Shown: in pieces, positions 1 to 9,100 of the stretch
Numbering within the stretch: position 1 is the stretch's first letter
Layout: the number at the start of each line of letters is the position of its first letter
NCBI GenBank assembly: GCA_902476355.1
Contig: CABSCS010000012.1
Coordinates: forward strand, 1 to 27,088
Length of the DNA: 27,088 nucleotides
Direction of reading: 5' to 3'
DNA from: UMGS2069 sp900557585
GTDB lineage: Bacteria; Bacillota; Clostridia; Christensenellales; UBA1242
The notes under the pieces: generated by a model
Database searches by the model: none
Told to the model about the DNA's origin: nothing
The model's input: the letters and a program-made list of their open reading frames with translations, nothing else
Translations under genes and position numbers: made by a program

Positions 1-92
1 TTGCAATTTTTATTAAAAAATTTTTAAATAAAAAAAAAGACATTTCGCTGTTTTTGTCGTATTTATCTATTGTATATGTATTATGTATAAAG

Positions 93-109
93 TGCACAAA
101 AACTGTGCA
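93..109. promoter_or_regulatory. Inverted repeat upstream of dnaG
   Basis: TGCACA and TGTGCA (93-98 and 104-109) form a perfect 6-bp inverted repeat around the 5-nt spacer AAAAC. It lies just downstream of a weak -10-like TATAAA (86-91), so it could be an operator or a 5' end hairpin of the operon transcript. No good -35 element is visible, so the promoter itself is not called. Bases 1-92 are otherwise AT-rich with no gene seen. Confidence 0.3.
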
Positions 110-153
110 AATTGTACAAATGGTTTATTATTTTAAAACCAAGGGTGAAATTG

Positions 154-2025
154 TTGGCAAATAACGAAAAATGGCAAAGTTTTAAAGAAGAACTCAAAGC
201 AAAAAATGATATTGTTTCTGTTGTTTCAAGATATGTGCCTCTTGTTCAAAAAGGAAGATCTTTTTGGGGCAGATGTCCTTTTCATAATGAAAAGACACCG
301 TCTTTCACTGTGAACCCATCAGACCAAGTTTATCATTGTTTTGGTTGTGGCGTTGGTGGAGATGTTATCAAATTTATTCAAGAAATTGAATCGGTAGACT
401 TTATGGGCGCAATCAACATTCTTGCTGAAATGGCACACATGGAAGTTCCAACAACAGATGGCTATCAAGAAGATGACAAAATCAGACAACTGAAAGTTGA
501 AAAAGATCGTTTGCTTGGTCTTTTGAAAGAGACTGCGCATCACTATGTAAACAATCTGAAACTTCCACAAGCAAAACCAGGGCTTGAATATTTTGAGAAA
601 AGAAAAATTTCTCCTGAACTTGCAAGACGTTTTGGATTGGGCTTTGCTCCGAACTATAATGACACAATTACATTTTTAACTTCAAAAGGTTACACTTTGA
701 AAGAAATGGAAAAAGCGGGTGTCATCAAATTTCGTGACGAGCGCCCATATGATGCAATGGGAAATCGTGTGGTTTTTCCAATCATGGACATTTCTTCAAA
801 TGTTGTGGCTTTTTGTGGACGAAGTTTGGAAACCAAACCAAATTTTGCAAAATATCTCAACACACAAGATACAATCATTTTTAGCAAAAGTAAAAACCTT
901 TATGCAATCAACCTTGTGAAAAAAGCAAAAATGACCGGAACAAAAATTGACTATCTCATTGTTGTTGAAGGTCAAATGGATGTTGTGTCTTTGCACAAAG
1001 CCGGATTTGTCACAGCGGTTGCAAGCATGGGAACTGCTTTAACGCAAGAACAAGCAAAACTCATAAAGCGTTTTGTTGATAAAGTGTACATTTGCTATGA
1101 TGGTGACACTGCTGGAAAAAAAGCAACTCTTCGTGGACTTGACATTTTGAGAAGCAATGGTCTTGAAGTTTTTGTCATGAGCATGCCAGAAGGGCTTGAC
1201 CCAGACGATGTGATAAATCGCTTTGGTGCCGAAGGTTATCAAAAACTTTTGGACAGAGCGCTTCCTCTGATTGATTTCAAATTGGAGTTTTTGAAAAAAC
1301 TTTATGACATTTCAACCAACGACGGAAAAACCAAATATATTAACGAAGCGCTTGAAATTTTGCGTTCGCTTTCAAATGTTGAGCAAGAAGTTTATATTGA
1401 TAAAGTTTCAGAAATTTCTGGAATCATGAAAGATTTTTTGAAAAGACAACTTGAATCTTCAAAGTCTGTTGACATTGAAGAAAATTCGAAAGTTTCATCA
1501 AATGCAACAAAAATGGTTGCGGTTGAAAGTGAAAATCAACAAGTGAAACAGAAACGTGCAATTGACACAAATGTTGTGCAAGCAGAAAAATTTGTTTTGT
1601 CGGCATTTTTGCACAGACGTCCATATGCATTTTTCAAAGAAGATGCTTCAAAATATTTCACAGAGAACCGCGCAAAGTTTTACAATAAAATTTGTGAACT
1701 TGCACAAACCGAAGATGAGAAAAATCTTCCAAAGAAATTTTATGAAGCATATTGCAATTCTGGCGCAGATGAAACCGAAAACAGCAAAATGCAAGAAGAA
1801 GCAAGTGAAATTATAAACTATATCATGAAAAATGGTGATGAAGAAAATGAACTTGCGTTTTATAAAGATTGCACATATCTAATGTTTAAAAACTATGCGG
1901 AAAATAAAATCGAGGAACTTACAAAGCAACTTGATTCAGAAATTGACAAAGAAAAAAGAAATCAACTTTTTGTTCAAATGAACGACTTGTTGAAAAAGAT
2001 AAAATCGAAAAAGGTGGAATTATAA
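154..2025 (+). CDS. dnaG: DNA primase DnaG
   Basis: DnaG makes the RNA primers for replication at the fork with the replicative helicase. Counting from TTG 154 (623 residues), the N-terminal CHC2 zinc-binding domain shows C41, H44, C62 and C65. The catalytic TOPRIM domain follows, with the EGQMD motif at E272-D276 and the DGD motif at D316-D318. The C-terminal third (about 420-623) is a less conserved, charged helicase-interaction region. An open frame extends to TTG 112, but TTG 151/154 sits behind AGGGTG (142-147) and gives the usual DnaG N terminus (F..EL...NDIV.VVS.YV), so 154 is preferred. It is the first gene of a four-gene coupled operon; its TAA overlaps the rpoD ATG by one base. Family assignment is secure; only the exact start is uncertain. 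Confidence 0.97.
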   Translation: MANNEKWQSFKEELKAKNDIVSVVSRYVPLVQKGRSFWGRCPFHNEKTPSFTVNPSDQVYHCFGCGVGGDVIKFIQEIESVDFMGAINILAEMAHMEVPTTDGYQEDDKIRQLKVEKDRLLGLLKETAHHYVNNLKLPQAKPGLEYFEKRKISPELARRFGLGFAPNYNDTITFLTSKGYTLKEMEKAGVIKFRDERPYDAMGNRVVFPIMDISSNVVAFCGRSLETKPNFAKYLNTQDTIIFSKSKNLYAINLVKKAKMTGTKIDYLIVVEGQMDVVSLHKAGFVTAVASMGTALTQEQAKLIKRFVDKVYICYDGDTAGKKATLRGLDILRSNGLEVFVMSMPEGLDPDDVINRFGAEGYQKLLDRALPLIDFKLEFLKKLYDISTNDGKTKYINEALEILRSLSNVEQEVYIDKVSEISGIMKDFLKRQLESSKSVDIEENSKVSSNATKMVAVESENQQVKQKRAIDTNVVQAEKFVLSAFLHRRPYAFFKEDASKYFTENRAKFYNKICELAQTEDEKNLPKKFYEAYCNSGADETENSKMQEEASEIINYIMKNGDEENELAFYKDCTYLMFKNYAENKIEELTKQLDSEIDKEKRNQLFVQMNDLLKKIKSKKVEL

Positions 2026-3077
2026 TGGCAATAAAACCAAAAATTGAAGCAGAAGTAAATAAAATTATTGAAACTGGCAAAAAAGCGGGAAGCATTAACA
2101 TTGAAGATGTTTCAGAAAGATTTGCAAAACTTGGAACCGACGAAATTGATGAAATTCTTCAAATGATCAAAGACAGTGGTGTTAAACTTGTTGAGAACAC
2201 AATCATTCAAAATGATGACGAAATTGAAGAACTTATCAACAAGGCCAGCATTGACGACCCTGTAAAAATGTATCTTAAAGATATTGGAAAAGTTCCACTT
2301 TTGTCTGGACAAGAAGAAATTGATCTTGCAACAAGAATGGCGCAAGGTGACGAAGAAGCAAAAAGACTTCTCAGTGAAGCCAACCTTCGTTTGGTTGTCG
2401 CAATTGCTAAAAAATATGTTGGAAGAGGTTTGCTTTTCCTTGACCTTATCCAAGAAGGAAACTTTGGTCTTATGAAAGCGGTTGAAAAGTTTGACCATAC
2501 AAAAGGTTTCAGATTTTCAACCTATGCAACTTGGTGGATTCGTCAATCAATCACTCGTGCAATTGCAGACCAAGCAAGAACAATTCGTATTCCTGTTCAC
2601 ATGGTTGAAACAATCAACAAACAAATTCGTGTTTCAAGACAACTTCTTCAATCTCTTGGAAGAGAACCAACAACCGAAGAAATTGCAAAAGAAATGGGAA
2701 TCACCGAAGATAAGGTTCGCGAAATCCAAAAAATTGCGCAAGAAACAATTTCTCTTGACACACCTGTTGGTGAAGAGGAAGACAGCAACCTTGGAACATT
2801 TCTTCAAGACGAAACTGCTGCAAACCCATCAGAGGCTGCAACAAACTTAATGCTTAAAGAACAACTTCTTGATGTTCTCAACTCTTTGACACCTCGTGAA
2901 CAAAAAGTTATCATGCTTCGTTATGGCATTGATGATGGACATCCAAGAACCTTGGAAGAAGTTGGAAAAGAGTTCAATGTTACAAGAGAGCGTATCAGAC
3001 AAATTGAAGCAAAGGCATTGAAAAAACTTCGTCAACCATCAAGAAGTAAACGTTTAAAGGATTTTCTTGCAGACTAA
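2025..3077 (+). CDS. rpoD: RNA polymerase primary sigma factor RpoD/SigA
   Basis: This is the housekeeping sigma factor that directs core RNA polymerase to -35/-10 promoters. A short region 1.1 (about 1-75) is followed by region 1.2 starting DDPVKMYLKDIG, then region 2 with NLRLVVAIAKKYVGRG, the DLIQEGNFGLM core-binding segment and the aromatic melting stretch FSTYATWWIRQ. Region 3 and region 4 follow, the latter with the helix-turn-helix EVGKEFNVTRERIRQIE and the ending KRLKDFLAD typical of primary sigmas. At 350 residues it is slightly shorter than the B. subtilis protein. The start uses the AAGGTGG site at 2011-2017 inside dnaG, and the ATG shares its A with the dnaG stop. The dnaG-rpoD order is conserved across Firmicutes. 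Several near-consensus TTGACA/TATAAT promoters in this window are the sites it would read. Confidence 0.98.
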   Translation: MAIKPKIEAEVNKIIETGKKAGSINIEDVSERFAKLGTDEIDEILQMIKDSGVKLVENTIIQNDDEIEELINKASIDDPVKMYLKDIGKVPLLSGQEEIDLATRMAQGDEEAKRLLSEANLRLVVAIAKKYVGRGLLFLDLIQEGNFGLMKAVEKFDHTKGFRFSTYATWWIRQSITRAIADQARTIRIPVHMVETINKQIRVSRQLLQSLGREPTTEEIAKEMGITEDKVREIQKIAQETISLDTPVGEEEDSNLGTFLQDETAANPSEAATNLMLKEQLLDVLNSLTPREQKVIMLRYGIDDGHPRTLEEVGKEFNVTRERIRQIEAKALKKLRQPSRSKRLKDFLAD

Positions 3078-3748
3078 TGAGAGCAAAGAAAAGACTTGTT
3101 TGCATTGCTGAAAAAATTGAAAATGCAAAATGCGTTGCAGACATTGGTGCTGATCATGGCTTTTTGACAAAAATGCTTGTTGAACAAAATCGTGCAAGTA
3201 AAGTTATTGCAACTGACATCAGCAAACCAAGTTTGCAAAAAACCATTGAACTTTCCAAACGCTTTTGTCTTGAAAATAAAATTGAAGCAAGAGTTGGAAA
3301 TGGGCTTGAACCAATAAAAGAAAATGAAGTTGACGTTGCGGTTATTGCAGGTATGGGCGGACAAGAAATTATAAAAATTTTGAAAACTCAAAATTTGAAA
3401 AACATTCAAAAATTCATTTTTCAACCGGCACAAAACGCACCTGAACTTCGTGAGTTTTTGAGTGAAAATGGTTTTGAAATAATTGGCGACGAAATTGTGA
3501 AAGATCAGAAAAAATTCTATTTTACAATTGTTGCAATCAAAAACAATAAAACTGAAAAACTGCAAAAATCGCAAATTTTGTTTGGAAAATACTGTCAAAA
3601 CTGCAAAAATCAAGATTTTTATGATTTTGTTGATGAATACATTTTAAAAAGACAAAATCTAATTGATCAAAAAATTGAAAATAAAAAAGTTCAAGGAGAT
3701 TTGAATCTTGCCTTGAATTTGAAAAATAAATATGAAGGAGAACTATAA
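3077..3748 (+). CDS. trmK: tRNA (adenine22-N1)-methyltransferase TrmK
   Basis: TrmK (YqfN, COG2384) uses S-adenosylmethionine to methylate N1 of A22 in the tRNA D-arm. The 223-residue protein begins with the family signature R...I...I....CVADIGADHG, whose DIGADHG loop is the SAM-binding motif I. It continues with ATDIS (motif II acidic end), NGLEPI and the AGMGG segment typical of this family. A charged helical C terminus (about 165-223) matches the coiled-coil tail known from the family. It follows rpoD with a one-base TAATG overlap, the usual position of trmK in Firmicutes. The short-range start is fixed by this coupling, although no strong ribosome site precedes it. Length agrees with the B. 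subtilis homologue. Confidence 0.93.
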   Translation: MRAKKRLVCIAEKIENAKCVADIGADHGFLTKMLVEQNRASKVIATDISKPSLQKTIELSKRFCLENKIEARVGNGLEPIKENEVDVAVIAGMGGQEIIKILKTQNLKNIQKFIFQPAQNAPELREFLSENGFEIIGDEIVKDQKKFYFTIVAIKNNKTEKLQKSQILFGKYCQNCKNQDFYDFVDEYILKRQNLIDQKIENKKVQGDLNLALNLKNKYEGEL

Positions 3749-4443
3749 TGCAAGGAATAATTGAATATCAAGAAATTGATGCAAAACTCAGAAAGTTAGA
3801 GGGTGAACTTCGTTCAAGCACAAACCGAAAAAATGCTGGTGAAATGCAACAATATCTTAAAGACGGACAAGCAAAACTTGTGAAACTTGAAACTCTTGCA
3901 AAAACAATCACAGAACAATATAATCAAGCAACGGCACTTTATAATGAGTTTATAAACAAACTTGAAACTCTTGTGAAAGAAGTTGAAAAATCAGATGCCT
4001 CAAACGCTGAATCGCTTGGCGCAACTTTGTCAAAACTTTCTGCAACTGCCGAAAATCTTGACGCTCATATTGGTGCACTTCAAAACAAGATTGTTTCAAT
4101 AAATAAAGAAGTTGAAAATTTGATGAACAATGCTAAAAAGGCAAAACACAATCTTGACATTTATAAAGCAAACTATAACAAAGAAAAAGAAAAAGTTGAG
4201 CCTGAAATTGCAAAACTTAAAGCAGAACTTGAAGTTGTGAAAAAGAAAACAAAACCAGAACTTCTTGCAAAATATCTTTCAAAATCCGAAGGTAAAGTTT
4301 TCCCAGTTTTTGTAAGTGCAGTGAATGGAAATAAGTGTGGCGGATGTCGAATGGAAATTTCTGCTGGTAAAATGTCTGTGCTTAAAGACAAAGGATTCAT
4401 TGAATGTGAGAACTGTGGAAGAATAATTTATTTTGATAAATAA
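3748..4443 (+). CDS. Coiled-coil zinc-ribbon protein (DUF164/zf-RING_7 type)
   Basis: A 231-residue protein made of a long antiparallel coiled coil (about 10-180, rich in K, E, L, N) followed by a C-terminal C4 zinc ribbon with C197, C200, C220 and C223 in two CxxC knuckles. This architecture is that of the CT398/DUF164 family. Its role is poorly defined; links to nucleic-acid or protein-complex scaffolding have been suggested for relatives. The start follows AAGGAG (3735-3740) and overlaps the trmK stop by one base. In many bacteria a relative sits beside a Nif3-like (YqfO) gene, which often follows trmK in Firmicutes; here no Nif3-like gene is present and this protein takes that slot. It is the last gene of the operon. 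Confidence 0.88.
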   Translation: MQGIIEYQEIDAKLRKLEGELRSSTNRKNAGEMQQYLKDGQAKLVKLETLAKTITEQYNQATALYNEFINKLETLVKEVEKSDASNAESLGATLSKLSATAENLDAHIGALQNKIVSINKEVENLMNNAKKAKHNLDIYKANYNKEKEKVEPEIAKLKAELEVVKKKTKPELLAKYLSKSEGKVFPVFVSAVNGNKCGGCRMEISAGKMSVLKDKGFIECENCGRIIYFDK

Positions 4444-4473
4444 AATCAAATATTATTTGTGATTTGATATTTA

Positions 4474-4510
4474 TAAAAAAATAGTGGGTGTCGCCTCACT
4501 ATTTTTTTTT
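4474..4510 (+). terminator. Terminator of the dnaG-rpoD-trmK operon
   Basis: AATAGTGGG pairs with CCTCACTATT (one G-U pair) around a short loop, and the stem is followed by a run of nine T. A second weaker hairpin (ATCAAAT at 4445-4451, ATTTGAT at 4462-4468) lies just before it. Confidence 0.9.
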
Positions 4511-4769
4511 GTGTAAAAAATTCATACCCATTGTAACACTGCAAACAAACATTATAAATGCCTCGTTTTTTTTGTGTAAAAATTTAAGAATGATGAGTGA
4601 GGAATTTATATGAAAAATGTATACTTTTTTATTTATAAAATTTTAACTATTACTGACTATTCTAACAAATAAGAAATTGTCCCACCATTTTCTAATGTGT
4701 AAAAATATATTTGTTGATAATGGAATATTTCTTATTGATAATGATTGCAAAAATTGCATATAGTTTAAT
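4511..4769. other. AT-rich intergenic gap without a convincing gene
   Basis: The gap holds a repeated low-complexity word, a T-run followed by GTGTAAAAA, at 4503-4519 and 4566-4582, and a shorter copy near 4697. There is a perfect 10-bp inverted repeat AATAAGAAAT / ATTTCTTATT (4668-4677, 4727-4736), and the word TTGATAATG occurs twice 22 bp apart (4713 and 4735). A 20-codon ORF (4610-4672) has only a weak GAGG upstream and is not called. The repeats upstream of 4770 could be regulator sites. Confidence 0.4.
4735..4764 (+). promoter_or_regulatory. Candidate promoter for the YkvI-like gene
   Basis: TTGATA (4735-4740) and TATAGT (4759-4764) are separated by 18 bp. The -10 end lies only 5 bases before the ATG at 4770, so the transcript would start at about 4770-4771, giving a leaderless mRNA. 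The -35 overlaps one of two TTGATAATG repeats. Confidence 0.45.
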
Positions 4770-5858
4770 ATGAAAAATATATTCAAAAAATCACTTGCAA
4801 CTTCGCTTTCGATTGTTGGTGCAATGATTGGTGTTGGGCTTGCAAGTGGGAAGGAAGTAGTTTCATTTTTTGCGAGATATGGTTTTTGGTCACTAGCGTT
4901 TTGTTTTGTTTCAGGAGTTGGCTTCTTTGCTTTAATCTATATAAGTTTGAAAATAAATTCAAATCACATAAATACGCATAAAAATAAAAACCGCAAAAGT
5001 GAAATAAATAATGTAAAATATGAACATACAACACAAATCAGTCGCAAAAAACATGTATCCAATTATTTATATAATATAATATTATATATTTGTCAGATAT
5101 CAATTTGCTCGGCTATGTTTGCTGGGATTGGTTCTATTTTAGACACTTTTAGAATGTCGTTTATTTTGAAATTTCTGTTATTGATTGTACTGTATTTTGT
5201 TTCAATTCTGATTCTGAATTCCGGAAACAGGGTGGTGTATTCTTTCAATGCTCTTTTGTCTGTTGTGCTAATTTTGTTTGTTTTTGTTATTCTTGTTGTG
5301 GGGTTATGTTTTGGAAAAGTCTGCAATGTTGTTGGTTGTTCCTTTTCGAATGTTTTGTGTTTAAAATGTTTTTTATATGCGGGAATGAATGTGTTGACAG
5401 TTTATCCAATCTTGAAAGATTCTGCAAATTTTGTTGAAAATAAAAAAGAAATATTTTTGATAAGTTTGATTTCGTCAATTTTAATTTCTGTGGTTTTGTT
5501 TATTGTTTGTTTGTGTGTTCTTTTGTTTTCTGGCATGAACATTTATGATGATATGGTTATGCTTGCAATATCGAAAAAATTTAATGATGTTTTATTTGTT
5601 GTTCACTTCTGTTTGATTTGTATTTCGATTTTTTCAACTTTGCTTTCAACTGCATATGGCGCAAGCAAATGTTTTGGAAAATATAAGTTTAACAATATGG
5701 TCAATTTGACAATCTCGTTTGCTTTGAGTTTTGTTGGTTTTTCTAATTTGATAGATTTTATGTATCCGCTTCTTGGAATTATTTTTATTATATATATCGC
5801 ATTTGTTGTGATTTTTGAGCGTTATAAAAATCGCAAAATTGCCATGTGTAAACCGTGA
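4770..5858 (+). CDS. YkvI-family integral membrane transporter
   Basis: A 362-residue hydrophobic protein with about ten membrane segments. The N-terminal signature VGAMIGVGLASGKEVVSFF matches the glycine-rich first helix of the YkvI family (COG3949), distant relatives of sodium/amino-acid symporters of the APC fold; substrates are unknown. A hydrophilic, Asn/Lys/His-rich loop (about 62-95) separates the second and third segments. Unlike its neighbours it has no Shine-Dalgarno sequence, ends in TGA, and is U-rich with frequent TTT, TGT and TTG codons. It stands alone between two long AT-rich gaps, after a terminator. The first direct-repeat copy described at 5855 overlaps its stop codon. The features suggest transfer or unusual translation, but U-rich codons are also expected of any membrane protein. 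Family call is good; substrate is not known. Confidence 0.85.
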   Translation: MKNIFKKSLATSLSIVGAMIGVGLASGKEVVSFFARYGFWSLAFCFVSGVGFFALIYISLKINSNHINTHKNKNRKSEINNVKYEHTTQISRKKHVSNYLYNIILYICQISICSAMFAGIGSILDTFRMSFILKFLLLIVLYFVSILILNSGNRVVYSFNALLSVVLILFVFVILVVGLCFGKVCNVVGCSFSNVLCLKCFLYAGMNVLTVYPILKDSANFVENKKEIFLISLISSILISVVLFIVCLCVLLFSGMNIYDDMVMLAISKKFNDVLFVVHFCLICISIFSTLLSTAYGASKCFGKYKFNNMVNLTISFALSFVGFSNLIDFMYPLLGIIFIIYIAFVVIFERYKNRKIAMCKP

Positions 5859-6067
5859 AAAAACCGCAAAAACGCTAAAAAACAGTGAAAAAACCGCACC
5901 AAAACGGTGTTTTGTGAGAAATATTTGTGTTTTTGCGATTTGCTGTTTTTTTGTTTTTCGGGTTTTATTTTGTATTTTTTGCCCACTTTTAGTGTGATTT
6001 TCATACTTATTATAATTTAATTTATTTTTAAATTATGTGCAATTTCGTTTGTAAAAATATTCTGTTT
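5859..6067. repeat. AT-rich gap with direct and interlaced inverted repeats
   Basis: A 14-bp direct repeat, GTGAAAAAACCGCA, occurs at 5855-5868 and 5885-5898 (30-bp period), the first copy overlapping the previous stop codon. CGCAAAAAC (5865-5873) is inverted at 5929-5937, and AAAAAACAG near 5875-5883 is inverted near 5943-5951; the two pairings cross. A small hairpin GCACC/GGTGT (5896-5910) followed by TTT may be a weak terminator. No gene is seen; short ORFs here lack start signals. Confidence 0.45.
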
Positions 6068-6096
6068 TTGGTAAACTATAATTATATAAATATAAT
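6068..6096 (+). promoter_or_regulatory. Promoter of the giant surface-protein gene
   Basis: TTGGTA (6068-6073), a 17-bp spacer and a perfect TATAAT (6091-6096) give a start near 6103. The leader would be only about 12 nt, with AGGA at 6104-6107 serving as the ribosome site before ATG 6115. Confidence 0.6.
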
Positions 6097-6114
6097 TAGG
6101 GTCAGGAAACAGAT

Positions 6115-9100
6115 ATGGTTTTTAAGTCAAGTTCTAAAAAGAAATTGTCCATTGTGCTTGTTGTTGTTTTTGCTTTAATGATTTTGAGCGGAATAGGAAT
6201 TGGCGTTTTTTTCTTTGTTAAAGATAAAGGTGACGGAGGTCTGACAAAAAATCAGATTGCTTTTGGAACGGCAATTTCAAGGTTTGATAACAAGCCTAGT
6301 TTTTCTTCTCGAAATTTTGCGGGAGTTTATGACGGCTCGCTTTCAAATGTTCTTGACTATTCTGATGAGTTCTTGGCATATGAAAGTGATGGCGATACAT
6401 TCTTTGTTTCGTTTGACCAAAAACAACCTTTTGTTCTTGACTTTGATTTCGATGAACTTGTTTCAATTTATGGAAAAGTTGCACGAGTAAAGAAAAACCA
6501 AGTTTCATATTTGATTGACCTTGAAAACAAAACCAACATTGCAAGTTTTGCTGACTGCTCTGTTTCATTCTCATTTAACTTTATTTTTATAAAGGCTCCT
6601 GCTGGTGAAACTTTTGAATATTATTCTGATAATAATACCGAAAATGTTTCAAGTTTGATTTTGAACACTTCGTCAAATGAAGTTGTTTATAAAACCAATT
6701 TGAGTGGTGATGAAATTGATATTCAGTTTGGAAAATATTTTGCTTCTGTTTATACAGTTTCAAAAACCACAGTATATTCACTTTCAAACAATTTTAAAAA
6801 AGTTTTGGAACTTGACAACCTTGGACAAGAAACCAACGATGAATATAACCTTAAAAGCACACTTTCTTCAAAAGCGTTTGTAATGATTGAATATTACAAA
6901 GCAAGCGAACTTTCTTCTCGTGCGCTTCTTCTTGAAAAAGTGAAAGCGGTTACTGCGCAAGATGAATATGTAATCAAACAAGTGTTCTCGGGTCATGAAG
7001 TTTTTTATAATATTGAATATAACATTTATGACGCGAAAACCGAGGCATATGCATTTATCGCTTCAAATGGTTGCTTGCTTTCTGCGGGCACTTGTGAGTT
7101 TTCAGATGCCTATGTTGCAGTTTTGAGAAACAAGGTTATTGACAAAACTTCAATTTCAAATTCAACCGACATTGAATATTATTATTTGCAGACCAACAAA
7201 GTTTCAAAAGGTGAGTTCTCGCTTGAAAAACTTGTTTTATATGATTTTGACAAATATGGAAAAATTGTTGGCTATGAAAAAGGCAAACTTTTGACTGCTG
7301 GTGGAACTGAGTCTGGCATTATTGACTTTGCGGGAAACAGCACAAATTGCATTTTGACAAACGCTGGCGAAAAAGCTGAAAGCACAGCACTTAAAAATTC
7401 TGTAATTGTTTATTCTTCAATAAGCGGAATGAAGGGTGTTAAACTTTCAGACGGAACTGTTTTGTTCGATGCCGTATATGACAAGATTTCAACAGTTGTC
7501 GGAAAAAACATGATTGCAAAGCGTGGAAACAAATATTATGTTTTGAACACAGACAAAAATGTGTCCGAGATTAACAACTTTGCGACCGACTTTGAAGATT
7601 ATGTTTTCTCTGACATTGGATTCTATTTCACAAAGAACGCAGGAAAATATAATGTTTACAATCTTGATAAAACTGCCTATAAACTTGCAACAACAGTTCG
7701 TTTTGTTGAATCACGAGATGTTTTAAATCTTTATATTGGTTCATCTGAACTTTTGCAATTTACTCTTCCAAACGGAATTAAAAATAAAAACATTGAAATT
7801 GATAGGGTGGGAACAAAATTTGTTCTTTCTTCAAAATCATTCACTGGAAGTGTTCGAGATGCAATTGCAACAGTTTCTGACACATTGACACCAAAATCGA
7901 TTGATGTTGACAAAACAACAGGTGCGGGCTATGTTACATTTGAAAAGAACTATGCCAAAACCGAACTTTCAAAACTTGATTTTGTTTCATATGACAGCCT
8001 TTCAAGCGAGCAAAAACAAATTGTTCCTGTTTTTGATAATGTGGTTAAACAAGCCTATACATGGACAGGTGCAACCGCTGAAAGCACCGTGAACTATATT
8101 TGTGATGGTGTTCATATTGAAGCCAACACCTATGCAATCATTGCAATCATTCGCTTGAAAGAAGAGGGAACGAGCACATATAGTTATATGGTGAACTTTG
8201 CAATGAACAATGCATATTTGGTTTCTGCAAATCTTTCAACAACAAGAGAGTCGGTTGCGGGTTCAACACAAATGGTATATTTTGATGCTCTTTCAAAATA
8301 TCAAACCGCAATTGCGAACAAAACATCTGCACCTGCTGTAAAATTTAGAAATGCATACGTTGGTTTGTTTGGCGATGAAAGTGCAAAAGATAATCGAATT
8401 GTTAACTATAATTCTTTTGGCTTTGACGGAGGAATTGTTTTCAGTTCAACAACTGCCGAAACACTTTCATATAAATTTGTGATTTCAAACGTTTATGTTT
8501 CAGAAATCAAAGAGACAAGCAATTACAGCCTTAATGCGGGCAACGGCGAGGTTTGGGACAACGGAACATATACAATTACATTTATAAAAACCGCCACCGA
8601 AAAGAAAATCAAAGTTCAAGCAAAAGAAGGCTTTGCGTTCAAAAATGCAACTTTTGTTTATACGGTTTATGACGCGGTTACTGGAAAATATAACGAGAGC
8701 ACAGTTCCCGTTGCAACTCTTTCAGAATATGCAACAGGCTTCACGGTTGACTATTCAGAAATTTCGTCAGATTATTATTTCAAAATCAAAAACATAAGCA
8801 TCATCGAGTGGTATTCGCGCCTTATCATGAAAGATTATGAGGGGAGCGAGGCGGAAGACAAAACTGCATATTATTTCTATGGTTACAGCCAAGATGTTGT
8901 GTCAAAAAGAAATCCTGCACCATTCGGATTTGTGAACTTTGCAAGAAAATATACAACTCCGGTGTTCGCGCGTGCGGGCTATACATTCGAAGGTTTTGAA
9001 AAAGACACTAACGAAGCAGAAAAAGTTTTGGTTATTGATAAAAACGGAAGTTTTGTTGGCGACGCAGAAATAATGTTTGTTAAAGCAGACACAATTGTTG

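Noticed and set aside
112..153. Upstream in-frame extension of dnaG to TTG 112
   Set aside because: No ribosome site precedes it; AGGGTG lies just before TTG 151/154, and the extension is absent from the normal DnaG N terminus.
4610..4672. 20-codon ORF in the gap before the YkvI gene
   Set aside because: Weak GAGG site, A/T-driven composition and no similarity; indistinguishable from chance.
4713..4750. Fur/PerR-like box (TGATAATGATT) before the YkvI gene
   Set aside because: The left half fits a 7-1-7 site but the right half matches at only four of seven positions, and the gene has no evident iron link.
5815..5997. 60-codon ORF overlapping the end of the YkvI gene
   Set aside because: No ribosome site, low-complexity Lys/Phe/Cys content, and it overlaps repeats.
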